In this document: piece after piece, positions 50,329 through 60,100 of the stretch
Layout of the letters: the number at the start of each line of letters is the position of its first letter
Position numbering within the stretch: position 1 is the stretch's first letter
From: Leishmania donovani
Lineage: Eukaryota; Euglenozoa; Kinetoplastea; Trypanosomatida; Trypanosomatidae
DNA length: 64,000 nt
Direction of reading: 5' to 3'
NCBI RefSeq assembly: GCF_000227135.1
Contig: NC_018263.1
Location: 2,565,439-2,629,438, forward strand
Made by a program: the position numbers and the translations under genes
The notes under the pieces: model-generated
Databases searched by the model: none
What the model was told of the DNA's origin: nothing
What the model saw: the letters and a program-made list of their open reading frames with translations, nothing else

Positions 50329-51210
50329 AGCCGACTGTGCGCTTACAAGTGTGTTTTCGAGAGCGTAAGCGTGTAAGCTTCTCTATCAATGAGTGACTGC
50401 CTTCGCAGGGTCGACGCTCCAATACGTTCTTCGCTGGCGCCTCAGGACACTCGCTGACAAGCATACCCCCGCCCGCCGCCCGCTTCTGCCAATCGAGGTT
50501 TCTTTCGATCACTGGTGTAGCGCGGATGTCACGGCAGAGGCGCCGTCGGTATGAATGCGCTTTTCTATGGGTGTGTGCCCGTTCCTTTTTTTTTCGCGGT
50601 GTGGCCAAGAGTACACTCAGCGAGAGGGGACAGAGGAGGGAGGCAGCGAAGGATAAAAGCTGGAGGGGGAGGGGGGCCGCCTTCTGCGATGCCGCGGACC
50701 ATGAAAGCATGCGTACATGCAAAAGAGAGAAGGACGAGCGCACGCCACGTGCCGGCGATGGCTGCGTGCCTCTTCAAATTGCTCGCAAGCGCCTCGACGC
50801 AGGCGCACGCATCCATGTCCGTCCGCATGGTCACATCTTCGCCTTTGAAAAACAACAGCCGCGAAGAAGGAAGAAGATTCCACGAGCACTTCGCATTCTA
50901 CACATCCGTGCCGCATCGTTTTTTTTCCCCCTTCGTCAACTCGCCAAGCTGAAGGAAGAGAACACGTGTGAGAGAAGGACAAGACAACAGCATCACAGCT
51001 GCCACCACCACCAGATCCCCGAGCGCTTCGTAACCTCAGAATCATGTCCTGCAGCAGTGCAGAAGAACTCCACGTGTGCACCCAAGGCGCGCCCCCCCCG
51101 CACACAGGCACAGACAGACACAAACGCGCGCACGCGCTATTCGAGCTTTTGTTCTCACCAAGACGCTCTGATCACGCGCGTGCGGGCGACCCTCCTTCGC
51201 AGCAGAGACG
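50329..51210. other. spacer: leader of ORC5-like, 3' UTR of the small basic gene
   Basis: No gene is supported. A T run lies at 50587-50594. Confidence 0.5.
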
Positions 51211-51498
51211 CTACGGCATGTCCTTGTACGCCTGTGTGTAGTTCCATCTGTTTGTCTTGAAGTGTCGTCGCTTGCTGAAGCGATTGCGAGCGTCACAGGC
51301 GGCCTGGTGCGAGGGATGGAAGCGCTTGTCGCGCATGAAGCGATGACGGAACTTGTGACCGCAGAACCAATGCGCAACGAAGTTCACGCTCGTCGGACGG
51401 AAGATCATCATGCTCGGCAACGTGGGTCGAAACATCATACAACTCGGAGCTGTGGCCCGGAAGAGCATCCGGTCAGTTGTTTCAGGAAAGCAGGACAA
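51211..51498 (-). CDS. small basic protein, likely mitochondrial
   Basis: A 95-codon frame. The last 60 residues are very basic and aromatic (K-F-R-H-R-F-M-R-D-K-R-F, R-N-R-F-S-K-R-R-H-F-K), and nearly all their codons end in G or C, a strong coding sign. The first part repeats a motif three times: M-L-F-R-A-T-A-P-S, M-M-F-R-P-T-L-P-S and M-I-F-R-P-T-S-V. Starts at 51498, 51468, 51438/51435 and 51411/51408 are all possible. The Met/Phe/Arg/Thr-rich N-terminus suits a mitochondrial presequence and the basic body suits a mitoribosomal or RNA-binding protein. I do not recognise a family. Confidence 0.7.
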   Translation of the reverse strand: MSCFPETTDRMLFRATAPSCMMFRPTLPSMMIFRPTSVNFVAHWFCGHKFRHRFMRDKRFHPSHQAACDARNRFSKRRHFKTNRWNYTQAYKDMP

Positions 51499-52080
51499 CG
51501 GTGAGGTATAACTCCCGCGGCGGTCGTACTCTCCTTATGGTACAAACTCCTCTAGAAAGGGTGCGAGATCAGATCGGGTTGCACACACACAGAAGATATT
51601 CTGACCTCTCCGTACGCAGTGACCTACGCAATGCACACGCACTCAGAAGACAAAGGCGGGCGAGAGGAGCGTGCAGCCGGAGAGAGAGGCAACAGAACCG
51701 ACGTGAGACGCGTAGAAAGGTAAGAAAGAGAGAAGATGAGTAGTGCTCATCAACCGCGGCACAAGCTGCTGCTTCGATGGAAAGACAGCCTCGGCGCCTA
51801 CCATCCATGCGCGCACATAAGCAAAATCGTTCACAAAGAAACCGTGCAGTGTCATCTGCGTTCGAGATCTGGCTGCGGTGGCGTTATCGCGTACCCGAGA
51901 GTGCATCTTCGCTGTTGGTATGCTGTTCTCATTTCTTCTTTTTTTTTTCGAAGGGGGAGTTCTTCCCGGCGCCACCCCTTCTCTATGCCCATCATGTAGC
52001 TCAGCATCACCCTTACACTGTCGGTCTTGGCATTTCCTTTTAGGAGTTCTATGCATCACACGGTACCAGCTTCATCTCCG
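51499..52080. other. spacer: leader of the small basic gene, 3' UTR of RFC3
   Basis: No gene is supported. T-rich plus tract at 51937-51949. Confidence 0.5.
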
Positions 52081-53136
52081 CTACTGTTGCTTGATGAGCT
52101 TCATGACACCTGCCACGAATGCCTCGAGATGCAAAATCGGCTTCGTTCCAAGCTTCATGTTGTGGTCGTATTTAGCGGCGAGCTCGATCAGCGGGTGCTG
52201 GAGGGCCGGCGCCACAGCCGTAAGCAAGCTATCCACCAGTGTCTTTAGGATGGTCTCACCCGAGATACACTGGGCGAGAAGATCGTAGAACTTGAGGCGC
52301 ACCTCGTGCAGCTTCTTCGGCGTCTGCTCCGCCACAATGTCGTGCGAGATTTCGTCCAGAAACAACTTCCAGTCTGCCTGCGGTATAGCGGCACCGTTGC
52401 CGCTCCAATCCACCTTCGCCATAGCGGATGCCTCCAGCATCAGCAGCCCGCGGCGCAGGTTGCCGCCGGAGCGCAGAGCTAGTGAATTCAAGAACGCCGC
52501 CGACGGAAGAGGTCGGCCCTCGCCCTCGCACACGCGCTGCACGGCCAGCTTCAGGTTGTCCTTCGAGTGCGAGGCGACGCGGATGCCGAGGCAGCGGGAC
52601 CGCAGCGGCGGGATAAGGCGCGAGGTTGAGTTGCAGAGGAGGAAGAGGCGGCAGGTGTTCATGTACTTCTCCATTGTTCGGCGAAGCGCATGTTGGGCAC
52701 TGCGGCTCATCTTATCCACTTCGTTAAGCACCACCACCTTATATGGCACGTTCTTTCGGTTGCTGGCCGTGGTGTGCAGAGGTACCGTCTGCGCGATCTC
52801 GCGGATCATCTGCATGACGATGGCGCGATCATAGTTGCCGGCGTCAGACGGGTTGATATCGATGTGATGAGGTGAGCTAAGGGTAGCGATGTCCACGACC
52901 TTGCTGTCAGACACCTGCACGCTCTTGTGCTCCAGACGTACCGAATAGACGCTAGGGCCGTAGATTTCATGTAGCATGGCCATGGCACGCGTCTTCTTAC
53001 CGCTGCCAGACGGACCGTAGAAGAGGAGGTGCGGAACATCTTGCGCCTTGGAAAGGCGGGTCAGCACCCCCTTGAGCTCCGGGTACAGCTCTACATCCTT
53101 GAGAGTCTTTGGTCGATACCGATCTACCCACAGCAT
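52081..53136 (-). CDS. RFC3: replication factor C subunit 3
   Basis: A 351-aa AAA+ clamp-loader subunit that helps load PCNA at primer ends. It aligns throughout with eukaryotic RFC3: M-L-W-V-D-R-Y-R-P-K start, P-H-L-L-F-Y-G-P-S-G-S-G-K-K-T (Walker A, 41-49), N-P-S-D-A-G-N, V-V-L-N-E-V-D-K-M (degenerate Walker B, as in RFC3), A-Q-H-A-L-R-R-T-M-E-K-Y-M and P-P-L-R-S-R-C (the S-R-C arginine finger near 180-182). Double Lys after the P-loop is typical of this subunit. The frame is open to an ATG at 53160, adding M-R-V-C-A-A-S-A. I prefer 53136 because other RFC3 proteins begin at the same W-V-D-x-Y-R-P segment. It neighbours the ORC5-like gene, as in T. brucei. Confidence 0.95.
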   Translation of the reverse strand: MLWVDRYRPKTLKDVELYPELKGVLTRLSKAQDVPHLLFYGPSGSGKKTRAMAMLHEIYGPSVYSVRLEHKSVQVSDSKVVDIATLSSPHHIDINPSDAGNYDRAIVMQMIREIAQTVPLHTTASNRKNVPYKVVVLNEVDKMSRSAQHALRRTMEKYMNTCRLFLLCNSTSRLIPPLRSRCLGIRVASHSKDNLKLAVQRVCEGEGRPLPSAAFLNSLALRSGGNLRRGLLMLEASAMAKVDWSGNGAAIPQADWKLFLDEISHDIVAEQTPKKLHEVRLKFYDLLAQCISGETILKTLVDSLLTAVAPALQHPLIELAAKYDHNMKLGTKPILHLEAFVAGVMKLIKQQ

Positions 53137-53160
53137 GGCTGATGCAGCGCACACTCTCAC

Positions 53161-53839
53161 GAGCGCAGAGGTGCCCGGAAAGGTTTAAAGACACGTTAGA
53201 GTGCGAGCCGCAGAGGATCGAAATATAAAAAACGCCGCCGCACTGTCTGTTCCGTGTGCTCCCTCTATGAGAGAGTCTGTCGAGATATTCTGTGGGCTTT
53301 TCTCTTCAATGTGTGCGCCACTGTGCAGCAGCCACGAGTAGAGCGGGAGCCACGTGTGAAATGCGCGCGTCGCAGTAATTCCGAGCTATCGCTCACGCAG
53401 CGCCAGCATTAGAGGAGGGAGGGGCGTGGAGGCAGATAGAAAGCAACCCACTTGCTCACGCCTTGGATGAAGCAGCCCTTCCACGACACGGTCGCTGAAA
53501 AGCCATTCATGGCAAAATGAGGCTACTCTTCGGCGTCGCTCACTCTTGCCTACGCCAAGCCGTTTTGAGGCGACTACGCCACTGAAAGACAGAGATACCG
53601 CCAACGCCTCTTGTACTCGTATTTGCTTTCGCCTCGCCGCTTTCATTCGTGGCGCGCGGATGAGCCTCACTGAAAGTCGTCAAGCATACACCATGAAAGA
53701 ATAACAAAACAGCCTCCCTTCTCTGCAGAGAGGGGCCAACGTGGGCAGCGCACACTCGCGCCTCGGCGATAGGAAGCGAAGGAGCCGTGAGAAACAAAAG
53801 CAAAGAGCACACGGAGAACAAAAAAGGCTTTCATCGTTC
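53161..53839. other. spacer between RFC3 and SIDER2 copy D3
   Basis: No gene is supported. Contains the RFC3 leader. Confidence 0.5.
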
Positions 53840-54395
53840 CAGCGCGTCCATGCTCCGGCACGCAACATGAGCTCCACTCCACGCTACAGCCGCCCTGCCA
53901 CAGACCCATCGCGTGGTGCCGAGCAGCGCTAGACATGCGGGCGCCCCACACAGCACCCTGCGCCGACGCGGCCACCCGAGCACGGTCTCTGCCTCAGCCC
54001 CAAGCCCGCCCACCCACCCACCCACCCCCCAGGTCGCCTCACGGGTCGCTCCCGCTGTGCTGGTCGCCACCTGGCGCACCTCTCTCTCACTCACTCTGTC
54101 TGGGGGGTAGCTCAGGCTCCCATCACACCAGCGGCCAGTGAGGCGGCCCAAGGAGGTACGTGCGAGCCACGCGGGCACGCTTGCCTTCTATCCTAGGCAT
54201 GGCACAAGCGTGCCCACGGCCGCAGCTCGCTGCAACGCAGCGCCATCCACGACATCAACGCCGACATATCAGCACCGCTGAATCGCTCTCACCTCCACCC
54301 CCACGCCGTGGGGGTACTTTTGAGCCTGCCACCACCACATGCAGCTGTGCGTTCGCGGGGACATACGGGGGGAGGGGGAGGGGGTCTGCAGGGCT
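53840..54395 (-). mobile_element. SIDER2-like retroposon, slightly 5'-truncated (D3)
   Basis: About 556 bp. It shares the 3' end with D1 and D2 and retains the internal hairpin (54297-54315), but diverges from D1 at plus 54395, just inside the hallmark, so the 5' end is missing by about 70 bp. It lies in the 3' region of the interrupted carrier gene. Confidence 0.75.
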
Positions 54396-55004
54396 TGCTC
54401 GCATGTGCCGCGACAGGTGGGACGCCGCCATGAGTCTCTGGCAGCAGGGGCGTTCCACCTTCTCCTGAGTCTGCACGCCTCTGACAGGCGTGGGAATGTC
54501 AAGCGGAAGGGGCGCTCGAAGAAACGCACGTCCACAGGCACGCACACGGGTCCACTGATGTGAGTGGCAAAAAAGGGGAAAGAGGAACTGAAAGAGGGGT
54601 TTAGAGCGACAGCGAGTTGCGACGCGCTAGTCAGAGGCGTTGTCAAGTTGTTGGGGGAACGATACGGGGTGAGCGGTGGGGTCAGGGGGTGAAGGGGGAG
54701 GAGGGGGGTGGCGCTGGCGCTGACGCGGAGACCGAATAAGAGAGGGGGATGGCGAGAGAGCAACTTTTGATGCACATGCTATGTGTTTGGTCGGGCTTGC
54801 CTCCGCCGACAGCGGAGGTGAGGCTTCACCCATCGATTCGTGCTCACTTACCACACTCTTTTTCGATGCATTTCCTCTTCCCTATCAGTGTCTCGCCCGC
54901 CGTGCCCTCACCCCTACCCGCTGTACTCTGGGACTCAGCACTCACACATGCATGCGCATATAGAGCACTACGCACCCCTAGAGGCACACCTGGGCCACGC
55001 CCGT
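54396..55004. other. spacer: 3' UTR of the interrupted carrier
   Basis: No gene is supported. G/A-rich plus tract near 54660-54710. Confidence 0.5.
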
Positions 55005-55922
55005 CTAACAGCCGCGCCCGATGATAAAGGTGGTGACCAGCTCGATGCCCAGCCACCCCGAGGCGTTCGCTGGGAGGGAACGTAGAAAACATGCTGTGTA
55101 GCCCCTGTAGAAGGCACTCACCCCACCGGCCGCGTACGTTGTGCAGATGATGTCGGAAATGGACACCTTCTTCTTGGAGGCCTGCACGCAGGTCTTGAGA
55201 AAGTCGCACGGGTAGTTGCTCGTCCAGAAGCACATGCCGGCGACCATACCGCTCAGCATCGGCACCACCACCTCGCGGCCGGCTGCCATCGAGGCAAGCG
55301 GTGTGTCGAGCAGCGTGGTCCGCGCCGTCTGGCATCCCATAAAGTAAAACGGCAGGCCAATCAGATGAGACATTAGTGTCGGGGTGTAGCCGGAGAAGAT
55401 GCCTCGGTAGCCCTCCACTCGAATGATGTGAAGCAGGCACGAAACAGGCCCAGCCACCGTGGAAGACTCCTTGCCACCCTGGCCGAGCATCTGCAACTGA
55501 ACCTTCACTTTCTCCACAGGCGCCACAGTCAGCACATAAAGAGGTGTGGTGAGCTGGGCCGCGACGGCGGTGCACCACAGCGGCGGCGGGGTGTGTGGGC
55601 CCTGCTCCGGCAAGGCCATCAGGCTGTTCATAGTCTGGCTGAGGCTGAAGAGCGCAGCGTTTTGAAAGCCGCAGAAAAGGAGTTGCGGTGTGACGCCGCT
55701 GTAGAAGCCGCGGATGCCCTCGTCCTTCTACGTGTTCCACACGCAGGAAGAGATGGAGGGGAAGATGCCGTTCTGTACGCGGAACTTGATCGCGTCGAAG
55801 GGGTGGCTGGAGGCTGCCTGCATCACTCCGCCCACGGTGCCTCCCACGAAACGACAGAGGATGAACAGGTGGTCTTTGGAAAGGTCACCGTGAGACGGCG
55901 AGGCCGCCGACGCGGCCGCCAT
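55005..55922 (-). pseudogene. mitochondrial carrier family (SLC25) gene with one in-frame TAG
   Basis: One frame from the ATG at 55922 (M-A-A-A-S-A) to 55005 encodes a complete three-repeat carrier of about 305 aa, broken only by a TAG at plus 55730-55728. All three signatures are intact: H-P-F-D-A-I-K-F in repeat 1, A-P-V-E-K-V-K-V in repeat 2 and Y-P-C-D-F-L-K-T in repeat 3. Linkers such as G-I-R-G-F-Y-S-G, G-Y-R-G-I-F-S-G and A-F-Y-R-G-Y-T are also intact. Residues before and after the stop (V-W-N-T, stop, K-D-E-G-I-R-G) form the normal helix where other carriers often have Tyr. It may be a young pseudogene, a sequencing error, or readthrough. No frameshift is seen. The substrate is unknown. 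Confidence 0.82.
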
Positions 55923-55955
55923 CGCGATGAAAGACGCGCAATCACAGCCGTGCAA

Positions 55956-57159
55956 AGTGTCTTGTTAGACAGCGCTGCGCGGAGCACCCAGTACAAGCGG
56001 AGGAGCAGTACGAGCGCATACGCACGGGCAGCGACTCGGTGCGCCGGGTGAGAGATGACAAGAGCAGATGAAGAGAAAGAGGATAAAGACTGCGTCAGCG
56101 TGACTTAGCCTGTGAAGTTCGCGCGGAAATCAGCGGTGCACGAATGAGCGCCGCCGATGGAGCAGCCGCACCTCCGGTAAGCCACGACGATTCATGTGAA
56201 AGCAGAGGTGCGGAAGGTGATACAAGGAGGAGTTGAGAAATTGTAGGGAAGGGAGATGGCACCGCAACAGTCAAATGCTTTCTAGCTTGCATGCCGTCGA
56301 AAACGTGTAGCCGCCGCCGCACAGAGCCTCCACGCGCTACATCGGACGCCAGCAGCATACCTTCGGGCGTGGCCACAAAAAAAAAGCGAGAGTGCGTGAG
56401 CGAGATCGAGATCGAGAGAGAGAGAGAGACGGCACCCGTTGCTTTCACCGCAGCATCACTGATCGACGACACCTATGCTTCCCTTTTGCGCTGCTGAGTT
56501 CACCCACATGTGTTTTATTCTTTTGTTGTTGAGTAACATCGACATCGAAACCGAACTACCCACGCACGCGCGTCACAGCAAATCGCTCCTCCCGACGCGC
56601 CACGGTCATTCGATCCGTCATGAGAACTACTGTACATGAAAGGAGTACGAACGGAAAGGAAGTCAGGCAATGTCAAAAGCGCTTGTGTTGACAGTGTCGA
56701 GGAAAGGGCAAGGGTGTTGCGGGTGCGGGGGAGGGGGAGAGGCTACCACGATGGGGATGATGAGTGGTCGCGGTGGAGAGAGGCACACACCTCCGAAGAG
56801 AGCGCAGCATATCTTGAAGAGGCCGAGGAAGCGAGAAGAGGGTAGGAGGGCAGAACATCCACAGCAAAGAGCGCCACAAACTCTGCGTGCGTGTAGGTAA
56901 TGCTCTTCCCACGTGCTTGACTCAGTGAGGGGGTGGGGGCAAAGGGTCGGGGCGCGGAGAGGCGAGTGCCAAAGAAACCGGCGAAAACGGCAGGTACGCT
57001 GAACACGTTGTCCAGCAGTGCCGTTTCGGCTCTCATTGTTCTCTCGTCGCTGTTGCTCGCACTGCGTGTCACGACGCACAGCAACCGCAGGGATAGGGAG
57101 GAACAACAGTGGCGATGCTACCGTGCGCCTACATGCGCCCCAACGGCGGTGGTGATCCG
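55956..57159. other. spacer: leader of the interrupted carrier, 3' UTR of the SPEF2-like gene
   Basis: No gene is supported. GA-rich tract near 56400-56430. Confidence 0.55.
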
Positions 57160-60100
57160 CTACTTGCGCTTGAGGAATTGCCGGCGGCGGAAGAGGTCCG
57201 CATGGTTGAGCATTTTGCGCCCCATTGGCGAGGCGCAGACCTCCTCGAAGGAGCACGTCGCTGCGGTGCCGAAGAGAAGCCGCAAATTCATTTTGCTACA
57301 GGGGTCTGGTTGGTCCATCAGACGCGCATTTGTCGCCTTGAGGTGGCACAGAGCGTCCATCTCATCCAAGGAGACGCGGCCCTCTGCGCCGGGTGCGGAG
57401 AGAACATGGAAAGCCTTTTGAGCGCCACGGATCGGCTGCGGGTCGGCACACAAGAAGCCGAGCAGTATGTGCGGTTGAAGAATCTGGTTGGCGGCGTCGT
57501 GGAACGTGCACCACAGAATGCGCATGTAGGCCTCCACAAGCGCTTCATCGAGGTAGTGGTCCAAGAAGAACGACTTTTCGAAGAACTGCTCCTCGGTGAG
57601 CCCGCAAACCCCGAGGGCAGCACGCGTCTTCAGCAGGTCCTGCAGCGACATCTCGCGAATGCCTCGCTGCGCCGTGGCGGATGTCGGCGTCCTTGCCGTA
57701 GTGGCCGGTGTGACCCAGAAGAGTAAGTGCACAATGACATCACGCCAGTCTACAAAACCGGTGCGCTGTGAATCGAAGGTGCTAAAGAGCTCCTCGCGAG
57801 TCTTTCGTGTCATGTGCGCCGTGTCCAGACCGATAACCGCGGCCTCAGCGTAGTCGTCGTCCTCTACGAAAAGCATAAAGTCGAAGTGGCTCAGCTGGTA
57901 GTCGGGCGCGACGCAGCGGAACTGCTGGGCGAGCTCGAGGAGTCGCACCGCCGTCAGCCCGGGGTGAACCATGAGCTGCGGATCCGTCAGCTTGGCAAAG
58001 AGCGGCACGTCTGTGAGGAAGCTGCGGCGCTCCTCACTTGTGGAGCCGATCTTCGTTGGCATTGGCGACGTGCAGCCCACCGCTTCGGCGGTGCTGCCAG
58101 CGTTCTTTGAAGCACACGGAGGCCTCTCTCCGAGCACAGCAAAGGTGGTGCAGCCCAGGTGCATCGCGGGGCTCTTTTTCTCCGCCTCCACACACTCACG
58201 CAAAACGTACACGGCCGTGTTTGCGGCAGCGGCCTCTCGTGCCATCACGTCTAAGAGGCTCGCCTCCATTCGTGTGCGCATCTTCTTTGCGTGCGCCTCC
58301 GCCTCCTTCAGCAACATTTGCCCACAAGAGTGAATCGCCGCCACCCGCGAGGTGGCGGCGACCCTTTCCGCTTCCATGAAGCCGTAACACTTGGCTGCGG
58401 CGATGGCGAAGATGGAGGTGGGTGGTGCAGGGCTGTTGACCGCGCTGCCGCTGCCGCCACTGACGCCACTGCCGGCGCGCTTTGGCGTCTTCCCATGCGC
58501 ATCCACGACGGCCTTCAGCTTATCCGTGATAGAGGAGAAGCCGTTCAGCACCCCCTGCGCCACCTCCGCAAGCTGGTCCTCAGCGATCTTCTCATTCGGC
58601 TCGTCGGCTACCTTATGCGACTTCTTCGTTGACGTCACTCGCTTCTCCTTGGTTGATTTTACGCCCGGCGAAACCGACGGCGAAGTGTCCCCGGCGGCGC
58701 TGGTCGATTGCGTCGGCCGGTCTGGGGTGTTCATCGACGTCAGCGGTATGTCCACCTCGACATCGTCGAACCCCAGAGGCTCACCTGTGACAGCGCCGAG
58801 AAAGAAGGAGAAAAGGTGCATCGCGAAGAAGTATCGATCCGCCTCGGCCTGTAAGAGGCGGGTGAATGCCTGACACACAAGCGTCTGCCAGCCCCCCATG
58901 AAGCTTGCCGCGCTGGTCAAGGTGTCAAGCAAGCCCCTCGCCTCGCCGTCGCGTAAGGCGATGCACCTGTGCAGTGCCTCGTCCAGCGCGTCTAGGGAGA
59001 GATGCAGCTCCGCCTTGCACGCTGGCGGTACACGCATGGAGGCCGGCAGCGAGTCGAAGCACCGCTGGAAGCGGTTCAGGATGGCCTGCTTGTCGTCCGG
59101 TCGCTTCCAGTATAAAGCCATTTGCGACTCTACGCTCGTGTAGTAGCGGAGAAAGAGCTGCACCAGGTGCGTCATGCTGCTCCAGGTGCCGGCGTAGGAG
59201 CCCTCGTAGAGGTCCGTGAAATTTGCCAGAGCCTTTAAGATGACGCCCGCTGCAGCGGCGCTCAGCGTGGTCGCCGACGAGCCGGACGTCTTCGCCACGG
59301 TGGCTTGGAGGGCTGGCGGGATCGGGGCGCCTTTCTCGGTGTAGAGCTCAATGAGCCGCAGCCGCTCCGCTTCCCGGGCAGCCTTCTGCAACTGCCACGT
59401 CGTCTCCAACTCGCTCAGCCGAGCAGCGGAAGCGTCGTGCTCGTGGAGCAGCTGTCGGCTAATGCGAAAGTGGGAGATGATTTGATCCACCGCCTCCAGC
59501 GCCTCCTTTTGCACGCCGTCGGCTGGGCCGTCGCCCGCCAGTTCGTAGACCCGGGCAAAGGTGGGCCGCTCTGACTGCTGCGCCAACCATCGGCGTGTGG
59601 CACCCCACCCCTCCATGTGGTGAAAGACAGCTTCATGCAGCTCCACCGACGACGTATCGAGGCGACACAGCGGCATCATGTAGGGCAGCCGCTCTTGGGG
59701 CGGTGGATTGTAGGTGAGGTGGTACCTCGCGCCTGTCTCGCAGTCCGTGCGCAGCCCTGCAAAGCGGTGAAACACCTCCTCCGGGGCACAGCTGATGTGC
59801 AGCACACCGGAGAGCACCGTAGGGAGGGAGGCGAGCTCACGTTCAGCCCGCGCCACAAACGCGCGCTCCGCCTCTTGGGCGGCCTCCGTGTTCTCCACCT
59901 CCGGTAGCTCCGCAGGGGGAAGGGCGGCGAGATCCACCTTCTTGAGGGGCCGCGCCTTTGGCTCCGGCTTCGCGGGCATGTCGTACTCCGAAGAGGGATG
60001 ATCGGGCAGACGCAAAAGGAGAGGAAGATCCCCTGCCGTCGCCTCCTCGTCTGCCGCGCTGCCGCCGCCACCGACTAGAGCAGTCAATGACAGGCCCCAT

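Noticed and set aside
56663..57256. A 197-codon minus frame following the SPEF2-like gene
   Set aside because: Overlaps that gene's end in another frame; Pro/Cys/Ser-rich with no coding bias.
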